Part shown: piece by piece, positions 35,157-44,570 of the stretch
Numbering within the stretch: position 1 is the stretch's first letter
Layout: the number at the start of each line of letters is the position of its first letter
Assembly: GCF_018918125.1 (NCBI RefSeq)
Contig: NZ_JAHLQA010000004.1
Span: forward strand, 107,336-171,335
Reading direction: 5' to 3'
Source: Blautia sp. MSJ-19
GTDB taxonomy: Bacteria; Bacillota; Clostridia; Lachnospirales; Lachnospiraceae
Length of the DNA: 64,000 nucleotides
Notes under the pieces: model-generated
The model's input: the letters and a program-made list of their open reading frames with translations, nothing else
Databases searched by the model: none
Told to the model about the DNA's origin: nothing
Translations under genes and position numbers: made by a program

Positions 35157-35861
35157 TTACTCTTTTTTCTGATATTTCGTCCGCAACAGCCATTTCTGAT
35201 CAATCACCTTTACACCCACTCCAAATCGAATATGCAGTGTCACAGAACCTGCCGCCTGTTCAATTTTCTCAATACATCCCTCTCCGAATTTCGGATGTTT
35301 GATCTGCTCGCCGACTTCATACTGCACGATGCTCGCCTGACTGCTTTTGTGTTCCTGCTGTCTCCGGTAGGTATCACGGATCGCCACGGTCTTATCATGA
35401 ATCGGACTTTTCAGTTTCTTCTCATAGTCATGCTTCATCAGTGCCTCACCCGCTTTGTAATACGGTGTCGGTGTAGCTCCGACAAGCGAGCAGCAATATT
35501 TCCACGCACTTCCATGAAGTCCCGGCTGCCACTGGTATTCCCGTGGAATCGTGATATGATGTTCCATGTAGTGGGCATATTCGTGTCTGTAAAGGTCCAG
35601 CCGGTCTTCTTTTTTCAGTGGATTTTTTACCCCGTATCCTACGAAGAGAAGAGAAAAATGAAAGTGTTCTTTCTCATGATGTCCTGCTCTTGTATAGGAA
35701 CCCAGAGTGTCCGTTTCGAAGCCAAATGTAATCGGAATCTGAGCTCCGCGAAGATGATATTTTTTGTCCAGTTCCCGGTACAGTGCACGAATCTGTGCCG
35801 TCAGAATCGTTGTTTCTTTCTGCAGCGATGCATATAATTCTGTGTAATCTCTGTCCGCCAT
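35157..35861 (-). CDS. SprT-like zinc metalloprotease-fold protein with Tudor-like tail
   Basis: 234 residues. The zincin motif YRHEYAHYMEHH lies near residue 93, followed by HGSAWKYCC with a third possible ligand. The C-terminal 50 residues hold EQIKHPKFGEGCIEKIEQAA, the same UvrD-type beta-barrel module as in the protein at 6980-7738. SprT/Spartan proteins act on DNA-protein cross-links; that role is inference here. RBS GGAGG. Confidence 0.78.
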   Translation of the reverse strand: MADRDYTELYASLQKETTILTAQIRALYRELDKKYHLRGAQIPITFGFETDTLGSYTRAGHHEKEHFHFSLLFVGYGVKNPLKKEDRLDLYRHEYAHYMEHHITIPREYQWQPGLHGSAWKYCCSLVGATPTPYYKAGEALMKHDYEKKLKSPIHDKTVAIRDTYRRQQEHKSSQASIVQYEVGEQIKHPKFGEGCIEKIEQAAGSVTLHIRFGVGVKVIDQKWLLRTKYQKKE

Positions 35862-36045
35862 GAATCCTCCATTTATCTGTAAATTTCCTGCATAATTTTA
35901 TCTGTCTCTTGTAAAGCAGAAATCTTTTCTTATTAAAAACATTCTTTACTGATTTTTAATCATATACCGAAAGCCTTCATCTGTAAACCTGTTTTCACAG
36001 CAAAAGCTTTCTTGAATCTGATCCGCTCAAAATTCTGCAAAAAAT
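35862..36045. other. Intergenic, nothing recognised
   Basis: Short region between the start of the SprT-like gene and the terminator of the GH3 operon. No ORF, repeat or motif that I can support. Confidence 0.4.
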
Positions 36046-36076
36046 AAGACAGAATAGATTCTCTCTACTCTGCCTT
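36046..36076 (-). terminator. Terminator of the glycosidase operon
   Basis: Minus strand AAGGCAGAGTAGA (36064-36076) pairs over 13 bp with TCTATTCTGTCTT (36046-36058), then ATTTTTT. Confidence 0.85.
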
Positions 36077-36114
36077 GTTTTATCTTCTGTTATTCCGTTC
36101 TCACATTATCCAAT

Positions 36115-38628
36115 TTACTGCAGATACTGATTTGATTTCCAGATTACACTTACCAGTCTGGCAATGCAGGCCTTCAAATCTTCAATCTTAAGAGTTCCCT
36201 CTGCCAGTTCTTTACGCATATTGTCATGATCGCCGAAGCATCCCGGCATTACCAGATCATTTCCTGCTCTCATACATCCGGATGCTGTACATTTCTCATC
36301 AATTTCTGTCGTTGTCCAGTCTGTCATGATCATGCCTTTAAAGCCCCACTCATTTCGAGCAACGTCTGTACAGAGATCATAGTTATTTGCTGCATGAACA
36401 CCATTGATCAGATTGTAGCTTGTCATGATGGACAGCGGCTGAGATTCTTTTACTGCAATCTCAAAGCCTTTCAGATAAAGTTCGCGAAGCGTTCTTTCTG
36501 ATACTACACTGTCAGATCCCATACGATTGTCTTCCTGGTTATTGCATGCAAAATGTTTGATGGTCGTGCCACATCCGTAATTGGACTGCACACCCTCTGT
36601 CATGGCTGCTGCAATTGTTCCTGCCACATACGGATCTTCGGAATAATACTCAAAGTTTCTTCCACAAAGTGGATTTCTGTGAATATTCATACCCGGTGCC
36701 AGCCAGAGTGTCACGCCAAAATGCTCCATCTCTGTACCGATCATTGCACCAACTTCTCGGATCAGCTTCTGATTCCATGTCTGTGCCAGAAGAGTTCCGA
36801 CCGGAATCGCTGTACAGTACTGATAGTATCTTTCTCCCGGAAGCTCCTTTGAATCATCATAGAAAAGTCCGCCCTCCAGGCTGAACTCGAACGGCATGGT
36901 AACAATGCTGCCCTCATTTACATGATAGTATTTCATAAGGCGAAGTCCTGCAGGTCCGTCAGCAAGAACGATACTTGCCAGTCCTTTATCAATAGCACAT
37001 CTGTGTGTTTCCCCTGCTGATCCAGGAACAGAGATTCCTGCCGCGCCAAGGTTTCCTCCCTGTGCTTTTCCCGGATCTCCGGCTGCCAGATCGATCAGTT
37101 CTTCTTCAGACAGTGTATCAACAAAATCCATTGCCTCTTTTTCATATAATGTACTGTTTTTCCTGTACTCTACAACTTCTGTAGTAAAATCTTTTGCATG
37201 CAGTTCCACAACTGTCAGATTTTCTTTCTGCGCCTGCTGCTCCGCCGCTTTTTCGCGACTGGTTGTGTTTCCTGCTTCCTGTCCCATCTCTTTTAATTCC
37301 TGTTTCAGCGGGAACAGATTTTTCACCTGACGGAGAATGACTTCTTTATCCAGTTTTATGCCTCCGCAGAGTTTTGCAGATGCAAGACTGTTGCCAGTCC
37401 AGATTCCATAGAATCCACTTTCCAGAATCCATGCAGCTCTCTTTTCATCATACGATGTCAGCTGATCCACAGAAATCTCCAGAGATACCTTTTCACTCTC
37501 TCCCGGTTTCAGTTCAGATGTTTTTGCATAAGCAGTCAGACGGCGTGCTTCTTTTTCCAGGATACCGCCCGGAAGTGAAACGTAAATCTGTACTACTTCT
37601 TTACCGGAAACTTCACCGCTGTTCTTCACCTGTACAGCCACTTTAAGCTTACCGCCACTTACACTTTCCAGACTGTAGTCGGATATCTCAAAATCTGTGT
37701 AGGAAAGTCCGTATCCGAATCCATAGCGAACCGGCACATCAAAAGTATCGAAATAGCGGTATCCCACATAAATACCTTCTTTATAAACTTCTGTCTCAAC
37801 ATTTCCGTTATTGTGAGAAAATGTTTCTGAGTTCGGATAATCCTCGTATTTGTAAGCCCATGTATCTGTCAATTTTCCGGATGGAGTTACTTTTCCAGAA
37901 ACAATATCTGCGAATGCATTTCCGCCTTCCATTCCCGGCTGTACAACGGTCAGAAGTGCTTTAATATTCTCAAACTCATCCATAAAAGAAAGATCTACCT
38001 GTGCACCCGCGTTGATCACTACGATCACGTTACGATAATATGTACAGATATCAACCAGCATCTGATGTTCTTCCTCTTTCAGATAATAGTCGCCTCTGTC
38101 AGCTGTGCGATCGGCTCCTTCACCGGCAATACGACTGAGTATGTAGATTGCTGTATCTGTACTTTCACCTTCTGCCGGCTTCCGGATCGGGTCACCAGCC
38201 GGCATGATAAATGGTGTTGTACTGTAGACAGAAAAGAAATCCATCGTATCTGCCCCGGCTCCTGTTCTGGAAAGAATGTCATTCTTCCAGTCCTGACGTG
38301 CCTGAGCATAAATCTTATCATAGCTGTTGATCCAGTCTTCCGTGGTCACCTGAAAACCGGCATTTTTCATTCCCTGACAGATAGAGATTTTTTCTCTCTC
38401 ATTAACGTCACCGGAACCGGTGCCTCCCTTGATCGTCCTGCCTGCTCCTGCACCGTAAAGAGCAACTGCGCTTCCTGTTTTCAGTGGAAGAACGTGATCT
38501 TCATTTTTCAAAAGGACAATTCCCTCTGCTGCGGCACGGCGGGCAAGCTTACGGTGTTCGATTTCCCATGGCTGGCTTTCCGGATTTGTAGTTCCGGAAA
38601 ATGTTCTTTCTTTTAAAATACGTGTCAT
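36115..38628 (-). CDS. GH3 beta-glucosidase with permuted domain order
   Basis: 837 residues. The usual GH3 C-terminal sandwich comes first (30-260: AEGIVLLKNEDHVLPLK, GGNAFADIVSGKVTPSGKL), then a fibronectin-like domain (~290-400, FGYGLSYTDFEISD, VQVKNSGEVSGKEV), and the catalytic TIM barrel last (~500-837: DGPAGLRL, KHFACNNQEDNR, GFKGMIMTDW with nucleophile Asp near 770). This order is known from Ruminococcus/Butyrivibrio beta-glucosidases. No signal peptide, so it acts on imported glycosides. Last gene after GPH permease, GH78 and HPr-like genes. Confidence 0.93.
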   Translation of the reverse strand: MTRILKERTFSGTTNPESQPWEIEHRKLARRAAAEGIVLLKNEDHVLPLKTGSAVALYGAGAGRTIKGGTGSGDVNEREKISICQGMKNAGFQVTTEDWINSYDKIYAQARQDWKNDILSRTGAGADTMDFFSVYSTTPFIMPAGDPIRKPAEGESTDTAIYILSRIAGEGADRTADRGDYYLKEEEHQMLVDICTYYRNVIVVINAGAQVDLSFMDEFENIKALLTVVQPGMEGGNAFADIVSGKVTPSGKLTDTWAYKYEDYPNSETFSHNNGNVETEVYKEGIYVGYRYFDTFDVPVRYGFGYGLSYTDFEISDYSLESVSGGKLKVAVQVKNSGEVSGKEVVQIYVSLPGGILEKEARRLTAYAKTSELKPGESEKVSLEISVDQLTSYDEKRAAWILESGFYGIWTGNSLASAKLCGGIKLDKEVILRQVKNLFPLKQELKEMGQEAGNTTSREKAAEQQAQKENLTVVELHAKDFTTEVVEYRKNSTLYEKEAMDFVDTLSEEELIDLAAGDPGKAQGGNLGAAGISVPGSAGETHRCAIDKGLASIVLADGPAGLRLMKYYHVNEGSIVTMPFEFSLEGGLFYDDSKELPGERYYQYCTAIPVGTLLAQTWNQKLIREVGAMIGTEMEHFGVTLWLAPGMNIHRNPLCGRNFEYYSEDPYVAGTIAAAMTEGVQSNYGCGTTIKHFACNNQEDNRMGSDSVVSERTLRELYLKGFEIAVKESQPLSIMTSYNLINGVHAANNYDLCTDVARNEWGFKGMIMTDWTTTEIDEKCTASGCMRAGNDLVMPGCFGDHDNMRKELAEGTLKIEDLKACIARLVSVIWKSNQYLQ

Positions 38629-38630
38629 AA

Positions 38631-38864
38631 TTATTCCTCTCCGATAAAATCTGCAAAGGTTTCTCTTACAAGCTGTTCATCATCCAGGTCTGCATTCAGA
38701 ACCAGCGGCTTGCTTAAGTCCAGGCTGAAAATTCCCATAATGGACTTGGCATCTACATAATATTTCCCACTCTGCAGATCCATATCACAGTCAAATTTAC
38801 TGCAAAGTTTGTTGAATTTATCTGCATCCTGCATAGATACGATCTTTACTGTTAATTTTACCAT
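38631..38864 (-). CDS. HPr-like protein lacking the phosphorylatable His
   Basis: 77 residues of HPr fold: MVKLTVKIVSMQDADKFNKL in place of the GLHxRPA loop, then YYVDAKSIMGIFSLDLSKPL, the Ser46-type region (AKSIMG) kept, and ADLDDEQLVRETFADFIGE. Without His15 it cannot carry a PTS phosphate; the conserved Ser could still be seen by HPr kinase, as in Crh. Gap to the GH3 gene is two bases. I infer a regulatory HPr paralogue for this operon or simply a structural relative. Confidence 0.8.
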   Translation of the reverse strand: MVKLTVKIVSMQDADKFNKLCSKFDCDMDLQSGKYYVDAKSIMGIFSLDLSKPLVLNADLDDEQLVRETFADFIGEE

Positions 38865-38901
38865 AATCAGACTCCTCCTTTTTCACGTTCTTATTCAGGC
38901 A

Positions 38902-38930
38902 GATATTCGCAATCCGCTTCGCTACTTACT
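38902..38930. repeat. 29-bp repeat, copy 1
   Basis: GATATTCGCAATCCGCTT followed by CTACTTACT, overlapping the stop of the GH78 gene. 25 of 29 positions match a second copy at 48784-48812 (GATATTCACAATCCGCTT, CTACTTGCT). Both lie just downstream of minus-strand genes. Confidence 0.55.
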
Positions 38931-40503
38931 TAATTTTGTTAAAGTATTTTCTGAGAAGATAAGTTGGTGTACAGCTCCATGCGTGGCAGTAGCTGTTTAC
39001 AATGCTGCTTCCATATGGAGATTCTGCCGGATTTTCCGGATTGTAGAGTTCCCAGAAAGTATCTGCACCGTGGCTGATCATGCCGCCCCAGTAATATTTC
39101 ATATATTCCATTGCCTGATCTTTTTTGCCACACATCAGAAGTGCTTCTACATAATGATGGTTCATATACGGAGAAACCATTCCTTTTTCCGGTTTCAGCT
39201 CATCCAGTTTTTCGAGCATTGCAGTACCTTCTTCGATGCTGACTGCGCCTGCAAGTATCAGCCATACCTGGCTTGCATAGTTGACCTGTTTTTCATCGCC
39301 GCTTACAAACAGTCCTGTTTCTTCATCCAGAAGATATTTTTTTGCTGCTGCAGTCTTTTCTTCTGCTTCTTTTGCAAGTTCTTCTGCCTTTGCGGTGTCT
39401 CCGAGGATCTCTGCGATCTTCTGTACTTTTTTTGCACAGTAGATGTAGACACCCTGCATGGCAGTCTGTTTGTTCAGTCCTTCGGTCCAGTCGATGAAGC
39501 CCCAGAATCCTTCGCCGTTTTTCATCAGATGTTTCTCATCAAACTGCTCCCCTGCAATCTCCATCTGGCGATAGGCACATTTGCTTAAATCTTCCAGAGT
39601 TTCTCTGTCACCGGATGCCTCATAATAATCCAGCAGCGTTGCCCCGAAGAACATGGAGTAATCCAGAAGGAAGGTATCATCTACGATGAATTTTGGCTCT
39701 GTGAACAGGCAGGCACTTACCTGACCATTGTCTTTTGTCTGTCCTGCGAACAGGTACAGGCATCTTTTGACCAGATCCATATTGTGGAATGTTTCGTAGT
39801 TTGCAAGTGCCTGAAGTCTCAGGTCTCCGAGCCACAGACGGCGGTCTCTCTTCGGTCCGTCCTCAAATACGGACTGCATGCAGTTGTGCAGGGTACGAAG
39901 GCTCACTCTGTCCAGTTTACGGATCATTTCGTCATCACGCTCTACTGGTTTCACATCTTCCATGCGAACAGAAGAGACACTGGTACAATATACATCTTCC
40001 ACTACCATCTGCCATTTCAGGGAGGTGTCGATTGCTTCGATCTCCATGTAACGGAATGCGTATCTTCTCGGAAGTTTCAGTTCTGCCGGAAGGACATCGA
40101 TATGGATGAATTCTTCCTGGATCCAGCCACGGCTGATCCATCCGTCATAATCTGCGGAATCCTCAGTCATTTCTTTTGCGATCTCACCGAATTTCAGTCT
40201 GAAAAATGCCGGTGCATCCTGCGGGCTTCCTACGGAATTCAGTTTCAGGGTAACATATCCTACCTGATGATCTCCGAAATCCAGGCAGATCTTGTCTCCC
40301 TTCGCCATATGATAGGTGGAAAGGTTTTCGATATCATCTTTTTTGCGGACGTCCGGATAAATGTCCTCTGTTTTTACGATATCCACGATAGAAACCGGAC
40401 GGACTACTGTCCTGATGAGTTCCGGTGTACATGCTTCTGCTTTTTTTACAAAATCATCGTTGGTCACGCGGACCATGTTAAGATCAATACTTACTTCTGC
40501 CAT
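38926..40503 (-). CDS. GH78-like alpha-L-rhamnosidase
   Basis: 525 residues, no signal peptide. N-terminal beta-sandwich (~1-190; ICLDFGDHQVGYVTLKLNS) and an (alpha/alpha)6 barrel (~200-500) with the GH78 signature FEDGPKRDRRLWLGDLRLQA, whose acidic residues include the general acid, plus DTFWELYNPENPAESPYGSS and CHAWSC. It is shorter than many GH78 enzymes, lacking extra N-terminal sandwiches. Together with the GH3 enzyme it could strip rhamnose and then glucose from plant glycosides such as rutinosides; that pairing is inference. Confidence 0.85.
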   Translation of the reverse strand: MAEVSIDLNMVRVTNDDFVKKAEACTPELIRTVVRPVSIVDIVKTEDIYPDVRKKDDIENLSTYHMAKGDKICLDFGDHQVGYVTLKLNSVGSPQDAPAFFRLKFGEIAKEMTEDSADYDGWISRGWIQEEFIHIDVLPAELKLPRRYAFRYMEIEAIDTSLKWQMVVEDVYCTSVSSVRMEDVKPVERDDEMIRKLDRVSLRTLHNCMQSVFEDGPKRDRRLWLGDLRLQALANYETFHNMDLVKRCLYLFAGQTKDNGQVSACLFTEPKFIVDDTFLLDYSMFFGATLLDYYEASGDRETLEDLSKCAYRQMEIAGEQFDEKHLMKNGEGFWGFIDWTEGLNKQTAMQGVYIYCAKKVQKIAEILGDTAKAEELAKEAEEKTAAAKKYLLDEETGLFVSGDEKQVNYASQVWLILAGAVSIEEGTAMLEKLDELKPEKGMVSPYMNHHYVEALLMCGKKDQAMEYMKYYWGGMISHGADTFWELYNPENPAESPYGSSIVNSYCHAWSCTPTYLLRKYFNKIK

Positions 40504-41858
40504 TATGCGTTGGCTCTCCTTTCATCAAGTTCTTTTACGATCTGCGGATAGATCTTATCCAGATCATAGAACATCATTGTGATAATCGTTGCTACGTTCA
40601 TTACGATCGGAACCCAGATATACATTGCTGTAATATAGTGCTGTGCAGTTACAGTCTGTACGGTCAGATTTGCGTCAAATCCGCCAAACTGAAGCAGGGC
40701 AGCTCCGATACTGCTGGCAATCGCCATACCGACTTTTCCGATAAATCCATTTACTGCAGAAAGAGTTCCGGCTGTGTTTACACCGCTCTTCCATTCACCA
40801 TAGTCAACCGGGTCCGGCTGCATCGCAAAATGCATACTTCCTTTCAGTCCATATCCTGCTGCTGCGATTATGGCACCTGCGATAAGGACCGGTACATTTG
40901 TTCCACCAAAGAAGATAATCAGAAGTCCTCCAAGATGTACGACACTGCCTCCAACCATCAGATTTCTCTTAGTTGTCAGCTTTACAAGGAACGGTGCACA
41001 TAAGTTTGTTACGATTGGTACAAGTGTGGTAATAGTTGCAACAACCTGTACCAGTGTAGTATTTTGTACGACATATGTAAAGTAGTAAATAACTGCACTT
41101 GCCTGAATGACGTAACCACCGAAGAACCATACGATATTCAGCGCAAAAAGTTTCCACGGTTTGTTGTGGATCAGGCAGGAAAGGTTTGCTTTGAGACTGA
41201 CTTTTTCCTGTTTGATCGTTACACGCTCTTTTGTGTTAAAAAAGCAGAAGAAAAATACCAGACATCCGATCACTCCAAAGATCATCATAACGATACGGAA
41301 TCCAAGTGCCTCATTGCCGTTTCCGAACTTATCTACCAATGTCAGAGCAAATGCGCTGACGACTGTGGAACCGATGGAGGAGAAGAAAGTTCTGCATGAT
41401 GCGAGAACAGTTCTCTCATGCGGGTCTTCGCTCAATGCCGGAAGAATGGATGCCATCGGGATATTTACAACGGTATATGCTGTGGATAATAAAATATAAG
41501 AAACATATGCATAGATCAGCATACCTGTCTGTCCGATATCCGGTACAGAAAATGCAAGAACTGCCGCTACACCAAATGGGATTGCGCCAAACAGAATCCA
41601 CGGTCTTGATTTACCCCATTTTGTATTTGTTTTATCGATCAGAAATCCTACGATCAGGTCAGAAACTCCATCAATTACTTTGGTTACAAGAAACATGACA
41701 CTGACTGCACCGGCATTCAGATGCATGACATTTGTGTAAAAATACAGCAGATACAGAGAAATCATCTGCCAAATCAGGTTACATGCAAAGTCGGAAGAAC
41801 CATAACCGATTCTCTGACGCCACAGGCCGACCTTTACTTTCTTTTCAACTTCATTCAT
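40503..41858 (-). CDS. GPH-family (MelB-like) glycoside:cation symporter
   Basis: 451 residues and about 12 membrane helices. Signature loop GFLIDKTNTKWGKSRPWILF and the late PDPVDYGEWKSGVNTAG segment are typical of the GPH family. The ATG at 41858 has GGAGG eight bases upstream. Its last base overlaps the GH78 start, so transport and hydrolysis are coupled. First gene of the minus-strand glycoside operon, divergent from the AraC regulator. Confidence 0.92.
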   Translation of the reverse strand: MNEVEKKVKVGLWRQRIGYGSSDFACNLIWQMISLYLLYFYTNVMHLNAGAVSVMFLVTKVIDGVSDLIVGFLIDKTNTKWGKSRPWILFGAIPFGVAAVLAFSVPDIGQTGMLIYAYVSYILLSTAYTVVNIPMASILPALSEDPHERTVLASCRTFFSSIGSTVVSAFALTLVDKFGNGNEALGFRIVMMIFGVIGCLVFFFCFFNTKERVTIKQEKVSLKANLSCLIHNKPWKLFALNIVWFFGGYVIQASAVIYYFTYVVQNTTLVQVVATITTLVPIVTNLCAPFLVKLTTKRNLMVGGSVVHLGGLLIIFFGGTNVPVLIAGAIIAAAGYGLKGSMHFAMQPDPVDYGEWKSGVNTAGTLSAVNGFIGKVGMAIASSIGAALLQFGGFDANLTVQTVTAQHYITAMYIWVPIVMNVATIITMMFYDLDKIYPQIVKELDERRANA

Positions 41859-42046
41859 TTTACTTACCTCCAACTTTTTCTGACATTACTTTACTTCTTT
41901 TTAACAATTCCTCCAATTGTGATTTTTTTTGCAAAACACTGACTTTTTTTTCGACAGTTATGGTGTTATACTGTGGGCATCCGGCAGAGATTTCTGCCTA
42001 TTATATTAGGAAACAATTACAGGACACAGACATTTTGAGGAGTATT

Positions 42047-43108
42047 ATGAGACTTACCAGAGAAGAATTTCGCAAGCAGCTGTACGCTTATAACGACGAT
42101 GAGCTTTTTTACAAAAAACTGTATTTTGAGGAAAAAGAACGACCGAAAACATTCCATGAATACTGCCTTCATCTGGACCGTGATCTGATTGCAAGCCATG
42201 CTCTTTATGTTCCGGAACTCCTGAAAGAAAACTGGTATACGTATCTGGAAGAAAAAGTTATGTTCCATGACATGGCCGAAAACATCATGCTCTACAAACA
42301 TTACCGGTATACTCCTGAGTTTGTCCATGAACATGAATTTTTTGAAATTTTGTGCATCTATGACGGAACTGCTCATACCTCGATTCAGGGAATTGATCAC
42401 ACCCTGCATACCGGGGATGTCTGCATCATTCCGCCTCACACGAAACACAGTGTGGGAATCTTTGATGACAGCACAGCCTTCAACATCCTGATTCGCGGCA
42501 CTACTTTCCAGTCCACATTTTTCCAGGCTCTGACAGCCGACAGTGCACTGGCACAGTTTTTTGCACACGTTCTGTACCGTAAGACCGAGGGCAACTATCT
42601 GATTTTCCACAGTGGAGAAGATTCCGCGATCCGCGAGATGCAGGAAACGATGTACATTGAGTATCTTGCTCAGGAAAAATACAGCTACACGTTTCTGAAT
42701 TCCATGCTGATCCTGTTCTGGGCAATGTTGCTGCGCTACCACGAAAATGATATTGAATCTATTCTCACAAAAGATACTTCCGGGAATTCCATGACGGAAA
42801 TTCTGAATTACCTGAATCAACACTATCAGACTGCTACTTTAAGTGAGACGGCGGAACACTTCGGATACAGTACCTCTCATTTCAGTACACTGATCAAAGA
42901 AGGTACCGGCCAGACATTTCTCCAGATCATCCGAAATATCAAGCTGAGCCAGGCCTGCCGGGCACTCCGTGAAAGCACGCTCAGTAACAGTGCAATCTGC
43001 GAGCTGGTCGGCTACGACAGTCCGGAGCATTTTATGCGTACTTTTAAGAAAACTTACGGTATGACACCGGGAGAATACCGCCGTAAATATAAAGAAGAAA
43101 GTTCCTGA
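42047..43108 (+). CDS. AraC-family regulator of the glycoside operon
   Basis: 353 residues. Cupin-type N-terminal sensor (about 85-160: FVHEHEFFEILCIYDGTAHT, HTGDVCIIPPHTKHSV) and a C-terminal pair of helix-turn-helix units (255-350: TLSETAEHFGYSTSHFSTLI; ALRESTLSNSAICELVGYDS, PEHFMRTFKKTYGMTPGEYR). The ATG at 42047 with GAGGAG upstream is preferred over earlier in-frame starts. Divergent from the GPH-GH78-HPr-GH3 operon and very likely its activator, sensing the sugar released or imported. Confidence 0.92.
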   Translation: MRLTREEFRKQLYAYNDDELFYKKLYFEEKERPKTFHEYCLHLDRDLIASHALYVPELLKENWYTYLEEKVMFHDMAENIMLYKHYRYTPEFVHEHEFFEILCIYDGTAHTSIQGIDHTLHTGDVCIIPPHTKHSVGIFDDSTAFNILIRGTTFQSTFFQALTADSALAQFFAHVLYRKTEGNYLIFHSGEDSAIREMQETMYIEYLAQEKYSYTFLNSMLILFWAMLLRYHENDIESILTKDTSGNSMTEILNYLNQHYQTATLSETAEHFGYSTSHFSTLIKEGTGQTFLQIIRNIKLSQACRALRESTLSNSAICELVGYDSPEHFMRTFKKTYGMTPGEYRRKYKEESS

Positions 43109-43190
43109 GAATCTTCATCTTTACAATCCGCAGCAACTGTCGTATCTTATTAAAAGGATGAGAAATTTTTGAAGTATTGGGGATTTGTTT

Positions 43191-44540
43191 ATGTGTGAAA
43201 ATACGAAGAAAAAGGCCCGTTCCATCGAGATGGTAACGGGTTCTTTGTGGAAAAATATTTTTCTGTTCAGCATTCCGCTGATGTGCTCACAGCTTCTGGA
43301 GGTTGTATTTAACTTAAGTGATGTCGCTGTCGTTGGCCGGTTTGCAGATTACAAAGCACTTGGAGCAGTTGGTTCTACTACTCTGCTCGTAACATTATTT
43401 GTCGGCTTTCTGATTGGTATGGGAAGTGGAGTCAATGTACGAACCGCCCACGCACTTGGCTCCGGTAACCGTCATAACACAGAGGAAACCGTTCACTCGG
43501 CCTTGATTCTCTGTGCCCTGATGGGGTTGCTGGTCGGTGCCGTCTGTTTTTTCTTTTCCGGTGGAATGCTGAAAATGCTGCACACCAAAGATGATCTGAT
43601 CGGACAGGCTTCTCTTTATCTGAAAATTTATGCGATCGGTCTGCCGGCCATGGGCGTCTATAACTTTGGTAATGGTGTGTTAAGTGCCCGCGGAGATACC
43701 AAGCGCCCTCTTTATTATCTGGCTGCTGCAGGCGTACTGAATGTCATTCTGAACCTGTTTTTTGTCATTGTATTACATATGGCTGCTGCAGGTGTCGCCA
43801 CCGCAACCGCAATCGCACAGTATGTTTCTGCAGGACTTATCATGGCCCATCTGCTTCGCCGCAAAGATGAATGTCAGGTGTCTCCGGAAAAGATTCGTTT
43901 TCACAAAAAAGCCTGCGTTGATATTTTGATGATCGGTATCCCTGCCGGCATACAGAATGCAATCTTCGCGATTGCAAACCTGTTCGTGCAGAGCGGCGTC
44001 AATTCTTTTGACACTTATATGGTTTCTGGCAATGCCGCAGCTACCAATGCCGATACGATCATTTATAATGTCATGTATGCGTTTTATATCGCATGTTCCA
44101 GTTTCATGGGGCAGAACTACGGTGCAGGGAATAAGAAAAGAGTTCTCAAAAGCTATTTTGTCAGCCTGTTTTATTCTTTTAGCATGGGGCTGCTTCTGGG
44201 ACTGCTCCTATTTATCTTCGGTCATCAGTTCCTGTCCCTGTTTGCAACTGACAAAGCCGTCATTGATGCCGGCATGCAGAGGATCCGGATCATGGCATTT
44301 TCCTACTGTGTATCCTCCTTTATGGACTGTACGATCGCAGCCTCACGTGGACTTGGCAAAACTATCATACCTACGTTCATTATCATTATGGGATCCTGCG
44401 TCTTCCGTATTATCTGGATCTATACCGTATTTGCCTGGGTTCACACTATTCCGGCACTGTTTCTTCTCTATCTCTTCTCCTGGATCATTACATCCATCGC
44501 AGAGATCACTTATTTTATAATCATCTACAGGAAACTCTGA
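43191..44540 (+). CDS. MATE-family efflux transporter
   Basis: 449 residues, 12 membrane helices in two related halves. N-terminal GSLWKNIFLFSIPLMCSQLL and VVGRFADYKALGAVGSTTLL are MATE hallmarks of the DinF/NorM branch. Exports cationic compounds with Na+ or H+ exchange; the substrate is not visible. The ATG at 43191 (GGGGA upstream) is preferred to a TTG six bases earlier. It follows the AraC gene by 82 bases. Confidence 0.93.
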   Translation: MCENTKKKARSIEMVTGSLWKNIFLFSIPLMCSQLLEVVFNLSDVAVVGRFADYKALGAVGSTTLLVTLFVGFLIGMGSGVNVRTAHALGSGNRHNTEETVHSALILCALMGLLVGAVCFFFSGGMLKMLHTKDDLIGQASLYLKIYAIGLPAMGVYNFGNGVLSARGDTKRPLYYLAAAGVLNVILNLFFVIVLHMAAAGVATATAIAQYVSAGLIMAHLLRRKDECQVSPEKIRFHKKACVDILMIGIPAGIQNAIFAIANLFVQSGVNSFDTYMVSGNAAATNADTIIYNVMYAFYIACSSFMGQNYGAGNKKRVLKSYFVSLFYSFSMGLLLGLLLFIFGHQFLSLFATDKAVIDAGMQRIRIMAFSYCVSSFMDCTIAASRGLGKTIIPTFIIIMGSCVFRIIWIYTVFAWVHTIPALFLLYLFSWIITSIAEITYFIIIYRKL

Positions 44541-44558
44541 TCCTGTAGGTGATTTTTT
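44520..44558 (+). terminator. Terminator overlapping the MATE stop codon
   Basis: ATCATCTACAGGA (44520-44532) pairs with TCCTGTAGGTGAT (44541-44553) and TTTTTAT follows. The TGA lies in the loop. Confidence 0.85.
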
Positions 44559-44570
44559 ATCGTTGGTTAT

